From Bacteroidales bacterium UBA4179 (GTDB lineage Bacteria; Bacteroidota; Bacteroidia; Bacteroidales; Dysgonomonadaceae): a stretch of 31,562 bases of DNA. The notes under the pieces are model-generated. The model did not search any database, was not told the DNA's origin, and saw only the letters and a list, made by a program, of their open reading frames with translations. Position numbers and translations under genes: made by a program. The stretch lies in contig DFUT01000003.1 of NCBI GenBank assembly GCA_002381125.1, positions 10,273 through 41,834 of the forward strand, read 5' to 3'. Shown here one piece after another: positions 25,777 to 31,562 of this stretch (the stretch's first letter is position 1; the number at the start of each line of letters is the position of its first letter).

Positions 25777-26494
25777 GCTGAAATCTACATTTAAAAATAT
25801 GTTTTTGTCGTTATTCACCATCTGCTTTGTGGTGGCTGTTCTGTTGGCACAAGTCAACAAAATAACGGCAAAGCCCATTGCAGAAGCAAAAGCAAAGAAA
25901 TTGGAAAATGCCATCCGCGAAGTAGTTCCGCCTTTCGACAACAATCCGGTAGCCGAAGCATACAAAATACCGGATGGTGCGGGAGATTCCCTCACCGTAT
26001 ACCCTGCAAAAAAAGGAGATGAATTGGTAGGTTTTGCCATCACCGGTTATTCCAATAATGCTTTCGGAGGCACCATCCAAATCATTGTCGGATTCGATAC
26101 GAATAACCGGATTGTAAATTATTCGGTATTGTCGCATGCCGAAACTCCCGGTCTGGGCGCAAAAGTGGTGCAATGGTTCAAAGACACATCCAACCCCAAC
26201 CGGTGCATTATCGGGCGCGATTTGTCGAAAGAAAAACTTTCTGTATCGAAAGACGGAGGCAACATCGATGCCATTACGGCATCCACCATCACCTCGCGCG
26301 CTTTTCTCGAAGCCGTGAACAAGGCTTATGCCGCCTATACCAACACCATTGCCGGCGATGCCACATCCGGAGCAACAACCGGCGATGAAGATGCCGCATC
26401 CGGGGCGACAACAGAAAACGACGAAGACATAGCCTCAGACACAACTATTAACGAAAACACCAAAACAACAGGAGGAGAAAACCATGCGCAATAA
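25769..26494 (+). CDS. rnfG: Rnf complex subunit G, periplasmic covalent flavoprotein with an unusual tail
   Basis: RnfG has one N-terminal membrane helix (about 10-28) and a periplasmic FMN-binding domain, where ApbE attaches FMN to a threonine. The expected acceptor is T173 in D167-A-I-T-A-S-T-I-T-S, slightly off the usual S-G-A-T form. After the domain ends near residue 193, an acidic Thr/Ala/Gly-rich tail of about 48 residues follows. It holds two closer matches to the ApbE consensus, D197-A-T-S-G-A-T-T and D208-A-A-S-G-A-T-T, plus a degenerate third at D220 (D-I-A-S-D-T-T). The tail is encoded by a DNA repeat and may carry extra flavins (inference). The gene overlaps rnfD by 8 nt and rnfE by 11 nt. 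Confidence 0.94.
   Translation: MAKLKSTFKNMFLSLFTICFVVAVLLAQVNKITAKPIAEAKAKKLENAIREVVPPFDNNPVAEAYKIPDGAGDSLTVYPAKKGDELVGFAITGYSNNAFGGTIQIIVGFDTNNRIVNYSVLSHAETPGLGAKVVQWFKDTSNPNRCIIGRDLSKEKLSVSKDGGNIDAITASTITSRAFLEAVNKAYAAYTNTIAGDATSGATTGDEDAASGATTENDEDIASDTTINENTKTTGGENHAQ
26357..26413 (+). repeat. 33-bp-spaced direct repeat encoding the SGATT motifs of RnfG
   Basis: The 24-base segments starting at 26357 and 26390 differ at only four positions, mostly third-codon bases. Each encodes D-A-x-S-G-A-T-T. Silent differences with amino acid conservation suggest a duplication kept at the protein level rather than a very recent copy. Confidence 0.75.
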
Positions 26495-27077
26495 CATCAA
26501 GGTATTGATAAACGGTATCATTAAAGAAAATCCCATTTTCGTACTTCTACTGGGGATGTGCCCCACATTGGCCACTACAAGTTCGGCCCTCAACGGGATG
26601 AGCATGGGACTGGCCACACTGTTTGTGCTTACATGCTCCAATATAGCAATATCGCTACTTAAAAATCTGATTCCCGATATGGTACGTATTCCTGCATTCA
26701 TTGTGATTATCGCTACTTTTGTAACCATTGTGCAAATGTTGATGAATGCCTATCTCCCATCGCTTGCCGACACGCTGGGTATCTTTATCCCCTTGATTGT
26801 CGTAAACTGCATCGTGTTGGGAAGAGCCGAATCGTTTGCATCAAAAAACAACGTCATCCCCTCTCTTTTCGATGGGTTGGGAATAGGCATAGGATTTACG
26901 TTGGCACTCACCATTTTAGGATCGCTGCGTGAATTTCTGGGTACAGGCAAAATATTCTCGATGACCGTTTATCCCGAAAATTACGGCTCGCTCATTTTCG
27001 TGCTTGCTCCGGGAGCCTTCATCGTGCTTGGATACCTTATTGCCATTTTCAACAAATTGCAAAAGAAAACGAAATAA
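26484..27077 (+). CDS. rnfE: Rnf complex subunit E, ion-channel membrane protein
   Basis: RnfE (NqrD family) is an inner-membrane subunit with about six helices that pairs with RnfA in inverted orientation to form the ion path and hold an Fe-S centre. The 197-residue protein shows the conserved block LGMCPTLATTSSALNGMSMG near residues 19-38 (one half of the membrane Fe-S site), and IPLIVVNCIVLGRAESFA in the second half (the other cysteine). The start overlaps rnfG by 11 nt. It is preceded by a perfect AGGAGG (26470-26475) at ideal distance, which is rare in this phylum. Confidence 0.95.
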   Translation: MRNNIKVLINGIIKENPIFVLLLGMCPTLATTSSALNGMSMGLATLFVLTCSNIAISLLKNLIPDMVRIPAFIVIIATFVTIVQMLMNAYLPSLADTLGIFIPLIVVNCIVLGRAESFASKNNVIPSLFDGLGIGIGFTLALTILGSLREFLGTGKIFSMTVYPENYGSLIFVLAPGAFIVLGYLIAIFNKLQKKTK

Positions 27078-27098
27078 CCCCGTCTAAAAAAGAAAAAT

Positions 27099-27683
27099 AT
27101 GGAAATTATCGGAATCATTATTGTCGCTATTTTTGTAAACAACATCGTATTCTCGCAATTTTTGGGGATCTGTCCTTTCCTGGGCGTTTCCAAAAAAATC
27201 GATACAGCCATCGGCATGAGTGCGGCCGTTACCTTTGTCATCACATTGTCCACATTGGTAACCTACCTCATTCAAAAAGGCATTCTGGAAAACTTCGGGT
27301 TGGAATACTTGCAAACCATCACCTTCATCCTGGTAATCGCCTCATTGGTACAAATGGTTGAAATCATCATAAAAAAAATCTCTCCCCCCTTATATCAAGC
27401 TCTGGGCGTTTACCTGCCGCTCATTACCACCAACTGCATCATCCTGGGCGTGGCCATATTGGTCATCCAGAAAGATTTCAATTTGGTGGAATCGATTGTG
27501 TATGCCATCTCCACGGCAATCGGTTATTCGATGGCCTTACTCATTTTTTCGAGTATCCGCGAACAGTTGGCGCTCACCAAAGTACCAAAAGCCATGCAAG
27601 GCGTTCCCATTGCCTTACTCACAGCCGGCATTTTGGCAATGGCCTTTATGGGTTTCTCCGGCATCGATCAGGTTTTCAAATAA
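27099..27683 (+). CDS. rnfA: Rnf complex subunit A, ion-channel membrane protein
   Basis: RnfA (NqrE family) is the pseudo-symmetric partner of RnfE. The 194-residue protein has six hydrophobic segments with the cysteine-bearing blocks NNIVFSQFLGICPFLGVSKK at about 13-32 and LPLITTNCIILGVA at about 106-119. Together with RnfE these cysteines coordinate the membrane-embedded Fe-S cluster of the complex. It is the last rnf gene, 21 nt after rnfE, and a strong terminator follows 28 nt after its stop. Identity is secure. Confidence 0.95.
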   Translation: MEIIGIIIVAIFVNNIVFSQFLGICPFLGVSKKIDTAIGMSAAVTFVITLSTLVTYLIQKGILENFGLEYLQTITFILVIASLVQMVEIIIKKISPPLYQALGVYLPLITTNCIILGVAILVIQKDFNLVESIVYAISTAIGYSMALLIFSSIREQLALTKVPKAMQGVPIALLTAGILAMAFMGFSGIDQVFK

Positions 27684-27711
27684 ATTTTTTCATAATCCCT
27701 ACATACATTTC

Positions 27712-27747
27712 AAAATGCTGCAAGAAAACAACTTGCAGCATTTTTTT
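27712..27747 (+). terminator. Terminator of the rnf operon
   Basis: A 13-bp stem (27712-27724 with 27732-27744) includes the core TGCTGCAAG/CTTGCAGCA around a 7-nt loop. A run of T to 27747 follows. Confidence 0.92.
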
Positions 27748-27872
27748 ATAAGCATATTGACCGTTTTTCGATGAAAAAGAAATTTCACTTCATTCATTGC
27801 AATTTAAACTATTTGCCGGACGATTTGTCATATCAATAAGAAAGAGTAACCCACTTTTAAAAATACAAGGAT

Positions 27873-28997
27873 ATGAAAACAATAGGAAAAGCCCTGACGA
27901 TCGCCCTTACGGCAATGACGATATTCTTATTGCCGCCATGCGCAAATAAAGCAGTTGCCCAACCCGGATATTACGAAAACAATTATTCCACAGGCGAAAT
28001 AAGCTTCGGGGTATTTTATCAAGCGTTGGCGCCTTATGGCAAATGGATAAACAACAGGGAATACGGCCATGTTTGGATTCCCAATGTGGGGAAAAACTTT
28101 CATCCCTATGTAACCAACGGCTATTGGGTAATGACCAATTACGGGAATACCTGGGTATCGGATTTCGAATGGGGATGGGGACCCTTCCACTACGGGAGAT
28201 GGTATTATGACGACATTTACGGTTGGGCATGGATTCCCGGATACGAATGGGCTCCGGCATGGGTTGTATGGCGAAACGGCGGAGGATTTTACGGCTGGGC
28301 TCCCTTAGGCCCTCACGTTCAGGTAAGTGTTCGCATCCAACTGCCATCTTTCTATTGGGTATTCCTTCCCGCAAAATACCTGTATCATCCCCGTGCGCAC
28401 AAATATTACAAACCATATACCCCGGCCATCTACAACCGCACCACCGTCATCAACCACATCCACATACACAATAATAATAAATATTACAGCGGACCTGCAC
28501 CCCACGAATATCGCAAAGAAACGGGATACAATGTAAAAGTTCATCAGGTAACAAACTCCTCCCGTCCGGGAAGATCTACCGTAAGCAATCGTTCGGTAAA
28601 CCTGTATCGACCGGAAATTTCAAGAAGCAGTGCTGCCGACAAAAACACACCTACCCGATCGGCCATTACCGAAAATCCCGGTAGATCAACCGTAAGTAGA
28701 TCAACCGTAAACCGTCAGGAAACGAAGAAAAACGCAACGAAGGAAAAAACGAAAACGGTAGATCCGGGTCGTTCCGCCAACAAAGAAATCACAAATCGAG
28801 GTTCGGCAAATTCCGCTTTTGAAAAAAGCATATTCAATACCCGCAACTCCAAGCCCACAAAAATCATAAATCGTTCGGAAAGCCGCTCCTCAAATTCCCG
28901 TTCGTCAACCCCGTCAAGAAGTAGCAACGAAAATCAAAATCGTAGCTCAAAGAACAACAACGGGAGTCAAAATCGCAGTTCAAGAAGCGGCAAATAA
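27873..28997 (+). CDS. Secreted Trp/Tyr-rich protein, DUF6600-like, with Ser/Arg-rich tail
   Basis: The 374-residue protein has a signal peptide cut near AVA|QPGYY. The N-terminal half (about 40-165) is a tryptophan- and glycine-rich beta domain (FYQALAPYGKWINN, then WGWGPFHYGRWYYDD and GWAWIPGYEWAPAWVVWR), as in the DUF6600 family of secreted proteins. A His/Tyr-rich linker follows (VINHIHIHNNNKYY). The last 150 residues are low-complexity Ser/Arg/Asn/Thr with three PGRS motifs. The function of this family is unknown; a cell-envelope or surface-binding role fits the composition but is inferred. It stands alone between the rnf terminator and a bidirectional terminator. No full-consensus promoter was found in the 125 nt upstream. 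Confidence 0.75.
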   Translation: MKTIGKALTIALTAMTIFLLPPCANKAVAQPGYYENNYSTGEISFGVFYQALAPYGKWINNREYGHVWIPNVGKNFHPYVTNGYWVMTNYGNTWVSDFEWGWGPFHYGRWYYDDIYGWAWIPGYEWAPAWVVWRNGGGFYGWAPLGPHVQVSVRIQLPSFYWVFLPAKYLYHPRAHKYYKPYTPAIYNRTTVINHIHIHNNNKYYSGPAPHEYRKETGYNVKVHQVTNSSRPGRSTVSNRSVNLYRPEISRSSAADKNTPTRSAITENPGRSTVSRSTVNRQETKKNATKEKTKTVDPGRSANKEITNRGSANSAFEKSIFNTRNSKPTKIINRSESRSSNSRSSTPSRSSNENQNRSSKNNNGSQNRSSRSGK

Positions 28998-29021
28998 GCC
29001 ATTTTTCAGTGTGTGTCAATC

Positions 29022-29050
29022 AAAAAAGGTCGCCCGAAAGCGACCTTTTT
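29022..29050. terminator. Bidirectional terminator between the DUF6600-like gene and rny
   Basis: An 11-bp stem (29023-29033 with 29040-29050) has the core GGTCGC/GCGACC and a 6-nt loop CCGAAA. A-rich on the left and T-rich on the right, it serves both converging genes. Confidence 0.92.
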
Positions 29051-29089
29051 ACTATTATGCAAACTTATAAGAAATCATCTTCCCGAGTC

Positions 29090-30619
29090 TTATTTTGCAA
29101 AACTTACGGCTCGCGTTTCGCGAATCACCGTAATCTTTACCTGACCGGGATACGTCATTTCCGTTTGTATCTTGCGGGCAATCTCCGATGAGAGCTTTTC
29201 GGTCTCCGCATCGTCGATTTTGTCGGCACCCACAATCACGCGCAACTCACGTCCGGCCTGTATGGCATACGTCTTTACCACACCCGGGTAAGAGAGCGCC
29301 AGATTCTCCAAATCGTTCAGCCGCTTGATATAAGCCTCCACAATCTCGCGGCGGGCACCCGGTCGTGCACCCGAAATGGCATCGCACACCTGCACAATCG
29401 GAGCCAACAACGAAGTCATTTCGATTTCGTCGTGATGAGCACCGATGGCATTGCAAATATCGGGCTTTTCCTTGTATTTTTCGGCCAGCTTCATACCCAG
29501 AATAGCATGCGGCAATTCCGGTTCGTCGTCGGACACCTTCCCTATATCGTGCAGCAAGCCGGCTCGTTTGGCCTTTTTGGGATTCAATCCGAGTTCTGCG
29601 GCCATAATGGCACACAGGTTGGCCGTTTCACGTGAATGCTGCAACAGATTCTGACCGTAAGACGAACGGTATTTCATTTTCCCGATCAGCCGAATCAACT
29701 CCGGATGCAATCCGTGGATACCCAAATCGATAGCCGTTCGTTTTCCGGTTTCCACAATCTCTTCTTCAATCTGTTTCGTCACTTTGCTCACCACCTCTTC
29801 TATTCTGGCCGGATGGATTCGTCCGTCGGCTACCAACTGATGCAACGACAATCGGGCAATCTCTCGCCGTACGGGGTCAAAGGCCGACAGTACGATAGCC
29901 TCCGGTGTATCGTCCACAATGATTTCCACACCCGTAGCAGCCTCCAGCGCACGAATATTGCGCCCCTCCCTACCGATGATACGTCCTTTCACCTCATCGG
30001 AATCGATATGGAATACCGTTACGGCATTCTCGATGGAAGTTTCCGTTGCCACCCGTTGAATGGTTTGTATAACAATGCGTTTGGCTTCTTTATTGGCCGT
30101 CATTTTGGCTTCTTCCACAATTTCATCGATATACAACTGTGCGCTGGCCTTGGCTTCGTCCTTCAACGATTCCACCAATTGTTCTTTTGCCTCCTGAGCC
30201 GAAAAACCCGAAATGGTTTCCAGCTTCACGAGCGACTGTTGATGAAGTTTTTCCAATTCTTGGTTTCGTTTCTCGAGTGCTGCGCGCTGACTCTCGAGAT
30301 TGGCTCTCACTTCGTCCAACTCGCTGCTTTTCTTGTTCAACTCCTCCTGTTTCTGGTTGATCTGCATCTCACGCTGTTTCAACCGATTTTCGGTACTCTG
30401 TATCTTCGAGGTGCGTGAACCGATCTGCTTCTCGGCCTCCGCTTTCATGGAAAGCACTTCTTCCTTTGCTTCCAACAATTTATTCTTTTTGATCACCTCG
30501 GCCTCTTTTTCGGCGTCGCTCACTATTTTCTTGGCTCGCGAATTTGCCATCTGACCCGTTACATACCATGCGACAACCGCACCGATAAGGAGTCCGACAA
30601 TTCCTATCACTATTTCCAT
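29090..30619 (-). CDS. rny: Ribonuclease Y
   Basis: RNase Y is a membrane-anchored endoribonuclease that starts mRNA decay. The 509-residue protein has an N-terminal membrane helix (about 3-22), a long coiled coil (about 25-185, rich in Glu, Lys and Gln), and a KH RNA-binding domain near 205-265 (GRIIGREGRNIRALE). The HD catalytic domain at about 325-420 carries HSRETA and the metal-binding LLHDIGKV. The protein ends in the conserved RNase Y C-terminal region (YPGVVKTYAIQAGRELRVIV). All key motifs are intact. It lies downstream of zapA on the same strand, separated by 142 nt that hold a strong hairpin. Confidence 0.96.
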   Translation of the reverse strand: MEIVIGIVGLLIGAVVAWYVTGQMANSRAKKIVSDAEKEAEVIKKNKLLEAKEEVLSMKAEAEKQIGSRTSKIQSTENRLKQREMQINQKQEELNKKSSELDEVRANLESQRAALEKRNQELEKLHQQSLVKLETISGFSAQEAKEQLVESLKDEAKASAQLYIDEIVEEAKMTANKEAKRIVIQTIQRVATETSIENAVTVFHIDSDEVKGRIIGREGRNIRALEAATGVEIIVDDTPEAIVLSAFDPVRREIARLSLHQLVADGRIHPARIEEVVSKVTKQIEEEIVETGKRTAIDLGIHGLHPELIRLIGKMKYRSSYGQNLLQHSRETANLCAIMAAELGLNPKKAKRAGLLHDIGKVSDDEPELPHAILGMKLAEKYKEKPDICNAIGAHHDEIEMTSLLAPIVQVCDAISGARPGARREIVEAYIKRLNDLENLALSYPGVVKTYAIQAGRELRVIVGADKIDDAETEKLSSEIARKIQTEMTYPGQVKITVIRETRAVSFAK

Positions 30620-30665
30620 AAAATTTGTTTTAAAAAATTAGTTACTACTCTTAGCATTTCAAAAT

Positions 30666-30715
30666 AAAAAGCACCTATCTCTCCATCGAACAAAATTCAA
30701 TGTCGAAACAAGTGC
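30666..30715 (-). terminator. Long hairpin with U-run after zapA (terminator or end of a small RNA)
   Basis: On the minus strand, 30715-30671 folds into two exactly equal 20-nt arms around the loop TTTTG. From the base outward the arms pair as 7 bp (GCACTTG with TAGGTGC), 4 bp (TTTC with GAGA), a tandem G-A/A-G mismatch, and 7 bp (CATTGAA with TTCGATG). A run TTTTTATTTT follows. It would end transcripts coming from zapA and separate them from rny. It is longer and more elaborate than the other terminators in the window. Confidence 0.65.
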
Positions 30716-30761
30716 AAATGAAGACGTTTCACCCCATATACGGGTACGGGAAAAACGACGG

Positions 30762-31064
30762 TTATTTTTTTAGATATTCGTCCAACTCTCGAATAAGCAG
30801 ACGTATCTTGTCTTCTATGGGTTTGGTATCGGTTTTTTTCGAGAGAAAAAAATTTTCCACCCCGGTATGGATGGCGGTCATCGCAATAAAATCCTGCGCA
30901 TTCAACTCGGAATTATTGCCTCCGAATGCAAGCCGATACCGTTTAATTTTATTATTTATCTGTTTGGCGGCATTACGGAAAGCCTCCTCCTCCGATCGGT
31001 CTATTTTCAGAGGATACTTCCTGCCGTCAATCGTCAATGTTAATAAAAACTTTTCATCGCCCAT
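30762..31064 (-). CDS. zapA: Cell division protein ZapA
   Basis: ZapA binds FtsZ and cross-links its filaments at the division ring. The 100-residue protein has the family layout: an N-terminal beta-rich FtsZ-binding part (FLLTLTIDGRKYPLKIDRSEEEAFRNAAKQIN in two strands plus a helix) and a C-terminal helix for dimer/tetramer formation (IEDKIRLLIRELDEYL). It follows the ZapB-like coiled-coil gene by 12 nt on the same strand, a common Bacteroidetes pair. Identity is good despite the small size. Confidence 0.88.
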   Translation of the reverse strand: MGDEKFLLTLTIDGRKYPLKIDRSEEEAFRNAAKQINNKIKRYRLAFGGNNSELNAQDFIAMTAIHTGVENFFLSKKTDTKPIEDKIRLLIRELDEYLKK

Positions 31065-31076
31065 TACATAAATTAT

Positions 31077-31376
31077 CTAAAATGAGCATTTTAATAAATT
31101 TATGCATTTATCTACTTCTCGCACCAACTTCGACAACTTAAGCTTTGCACTTTCCACGTCTACCGACGCAGCGGTGATCGTTCGTGCCATTTTTAAATTA
31201 TCGTATTTTGTTTTCAGCTGCTGCAATTCTTCCACTGTCTGATCAAGTTGCGACTGTTTAGACCGGAGGTCCGATTTCAACCGGCCGTTCTCTTCTTTGA
31301 GCGAATCGCATAGCAACATCACTTGCTTTATGCGCACCTCCAAATCAACCAGCAACTTACTCTGATCATCAGTCAT
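31077..31376 (-). CDS. Small coiled-coil protein, ZapB-like
   Basis: The 99-residue protein (from ATG at 31376, MTDDQSKLL) is almost wholly a predicted coiled coil, with heptad-like spacing in LVDLEVRIKQVMLLCDSLKEENG and LDQTVEELQQLKTKYDNLK. Position just before zapA suggests a division-ring partner like ZapB; sequence alone does not prove it. The frame also allows an ATG at 31394, but the promoter's -7 box at 31396-31403 abuts that codon and would start the RNA near 31389, after it. The downstream ATG is therefore the likely start. Confidence 0.7.
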   Translation of the reverse strand: MTDDQSKLLVDLEVRIKQVMLLCDSLKEENGRLKSDLRSKQSQLDQTVEELQQLKTKYDNLKMARTITAASVDVESAKLKLSKLVREVDKCINLLKCSF

Positions 31377-31395
31377 ATGAAAACAAAAATTCATA

Positions 31396-31427
31396 CAAAT
31401 ATAGACAATGGATTAATTTATTACAAA
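31396..31427 (-). promoter_or_regulatory. Promoter of the zapB-like/zapA pair
   Basis: On the minus strand TTTG (31427-31424) and TATATTTG (31403-31396) are separated by exactly 20 nt. Both elements match the Bacteroidetes consensus fully. The expected RNA start is near 31389. Confidence 0.75.
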
Positions 31428-31542
31428 TCATTTGGCACTTTTATTTTTATGCACCTTTTATGTACCGAAAAAATTATCCGCCGGTAAAATTCTATCGTTC
31501 TTGCCTTTACTCTCCCAAAAGGGATAATTGATGAAGAATTTG

Positions 31543-31550
31543 TATCTTTG
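31543..31550 (+). promoter_or_regulatory. Candidate -7 box for a gene beyond the right edge
   Basis: TATCTTTG at 31543-31550 matches TAnnTTTG. No good TTTG lies about 20 nt upstream. It would drive a plus-strand gene starting outside the window and diverging from the zapB-like gene. Confidence 0.35.
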
Positions 31551-31562
31551 AGGTCATAAATA

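Noticed and set aside
26357..26413. The rnfG repeat as a mobile or CRISPR-like repeat
   Set aside because: Only two in-frame copies, with silent differences and a clear protein motif; it is a coding repeat.
29636..30418. Plus-strand open frame of 260 codons opposite rny
   Set aside because: It is the complement of the RNase Y coiled-coil, KH and HD coding region; its Phe/Leu/His-rich composition mirrors the Glu/Lys/Gln-rich sense strand.
30620..30761. Firm annotation of 6S RNA between zapA and rny
   Set aside because: The space is only 142 nt and the large central bubble with closing stem of 6S RNA could not be drawn; kept as a question only.

Overview
The window is a piece of a Bacteroidales-type chromosome, probably from a strict anaerobe in the Dysgonomonadaceae/Porphyromonadaceae neighbourhood; the family is an inference and the order is fairly safe. 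Evidence for this is: a SusC/RagA-style TonB receptor with an N-terminal carboxypeptidase-regulatory-like domain; Bacteroidetes -7 boxes (TAnnTTTG) upstream of many genes, often with TTTG about 20 nt further upstream; mostly A-rich start regions without Shine-Dalgarno sequences; PPi-dependent phosphofructokinase; a complete Rnf operon; and the [FeFe]-hydrogenase maturases. No tRNA, rRNA, CRISPR array, insertion sequence or prophage gene was seen. Most of the window is core metabolism and cell envelope.

Layout. 1-1085 (-): N-terminal third of a TonB-dependent receptor, cut by the window edge. 1494-4464 (+): pyrB-pyrI, a translationally coupled flavin reductase, then metA (homoserine O-acetyltransferase type). 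4629-6284 (+): PPi-phosphofructokinase, closed by a bidirectional terminator. 6366-13365 (-): an envelope cluster reading OMP barrel, TPR protein, LptC lipoprotein, GldE/CorC-like CNNM-CBS protein, PpiD-like foldase. 13608-16900 (-): M13 metallopeptidase lipoprotein, riboflavin synthase and a nitroreductase. 17027-17908 (-): dapA, divergent from the next block. 18284-22090 (+): hydG-hydF-hydE. 22141-27683 (+): rseC-rnfBCDGEA with a strong terminator. 27873-28997 (+): a secreted tryptophan-rich DUF6600-like protein. 29090-31376 (-): a ZapB-like coiled coil, zapA and ribonuclease Y.

The central physiology is anaerobic redox balance. HydGFE builds the H-cluster of an [FeFe] hydrogenase encoded elsewhere. 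Rnf couples ferredoxin and NAD(H) electron exchange to an ion gradient. PPi-PFK saves ATP in glycolysis. The window is also rich in flavin functions (riboflavin synthase, flavin reductase, nitroreductase, RnfC/D/G). The most unusual signal is the periplasmic C-terminal tail of RnfG. It carries two extra near-perfect copies of the ApbE flavinylation consensus (D-x-x-S-G-A-T-T) beyond the normal site, encoded by a 33-bp-spaced DNA repeat. Secondary points of interest are a head-to-head promoter region with a triple 10-bp repeat between dapA and hydG, and a long symmetric hairpin between zapA and rny.
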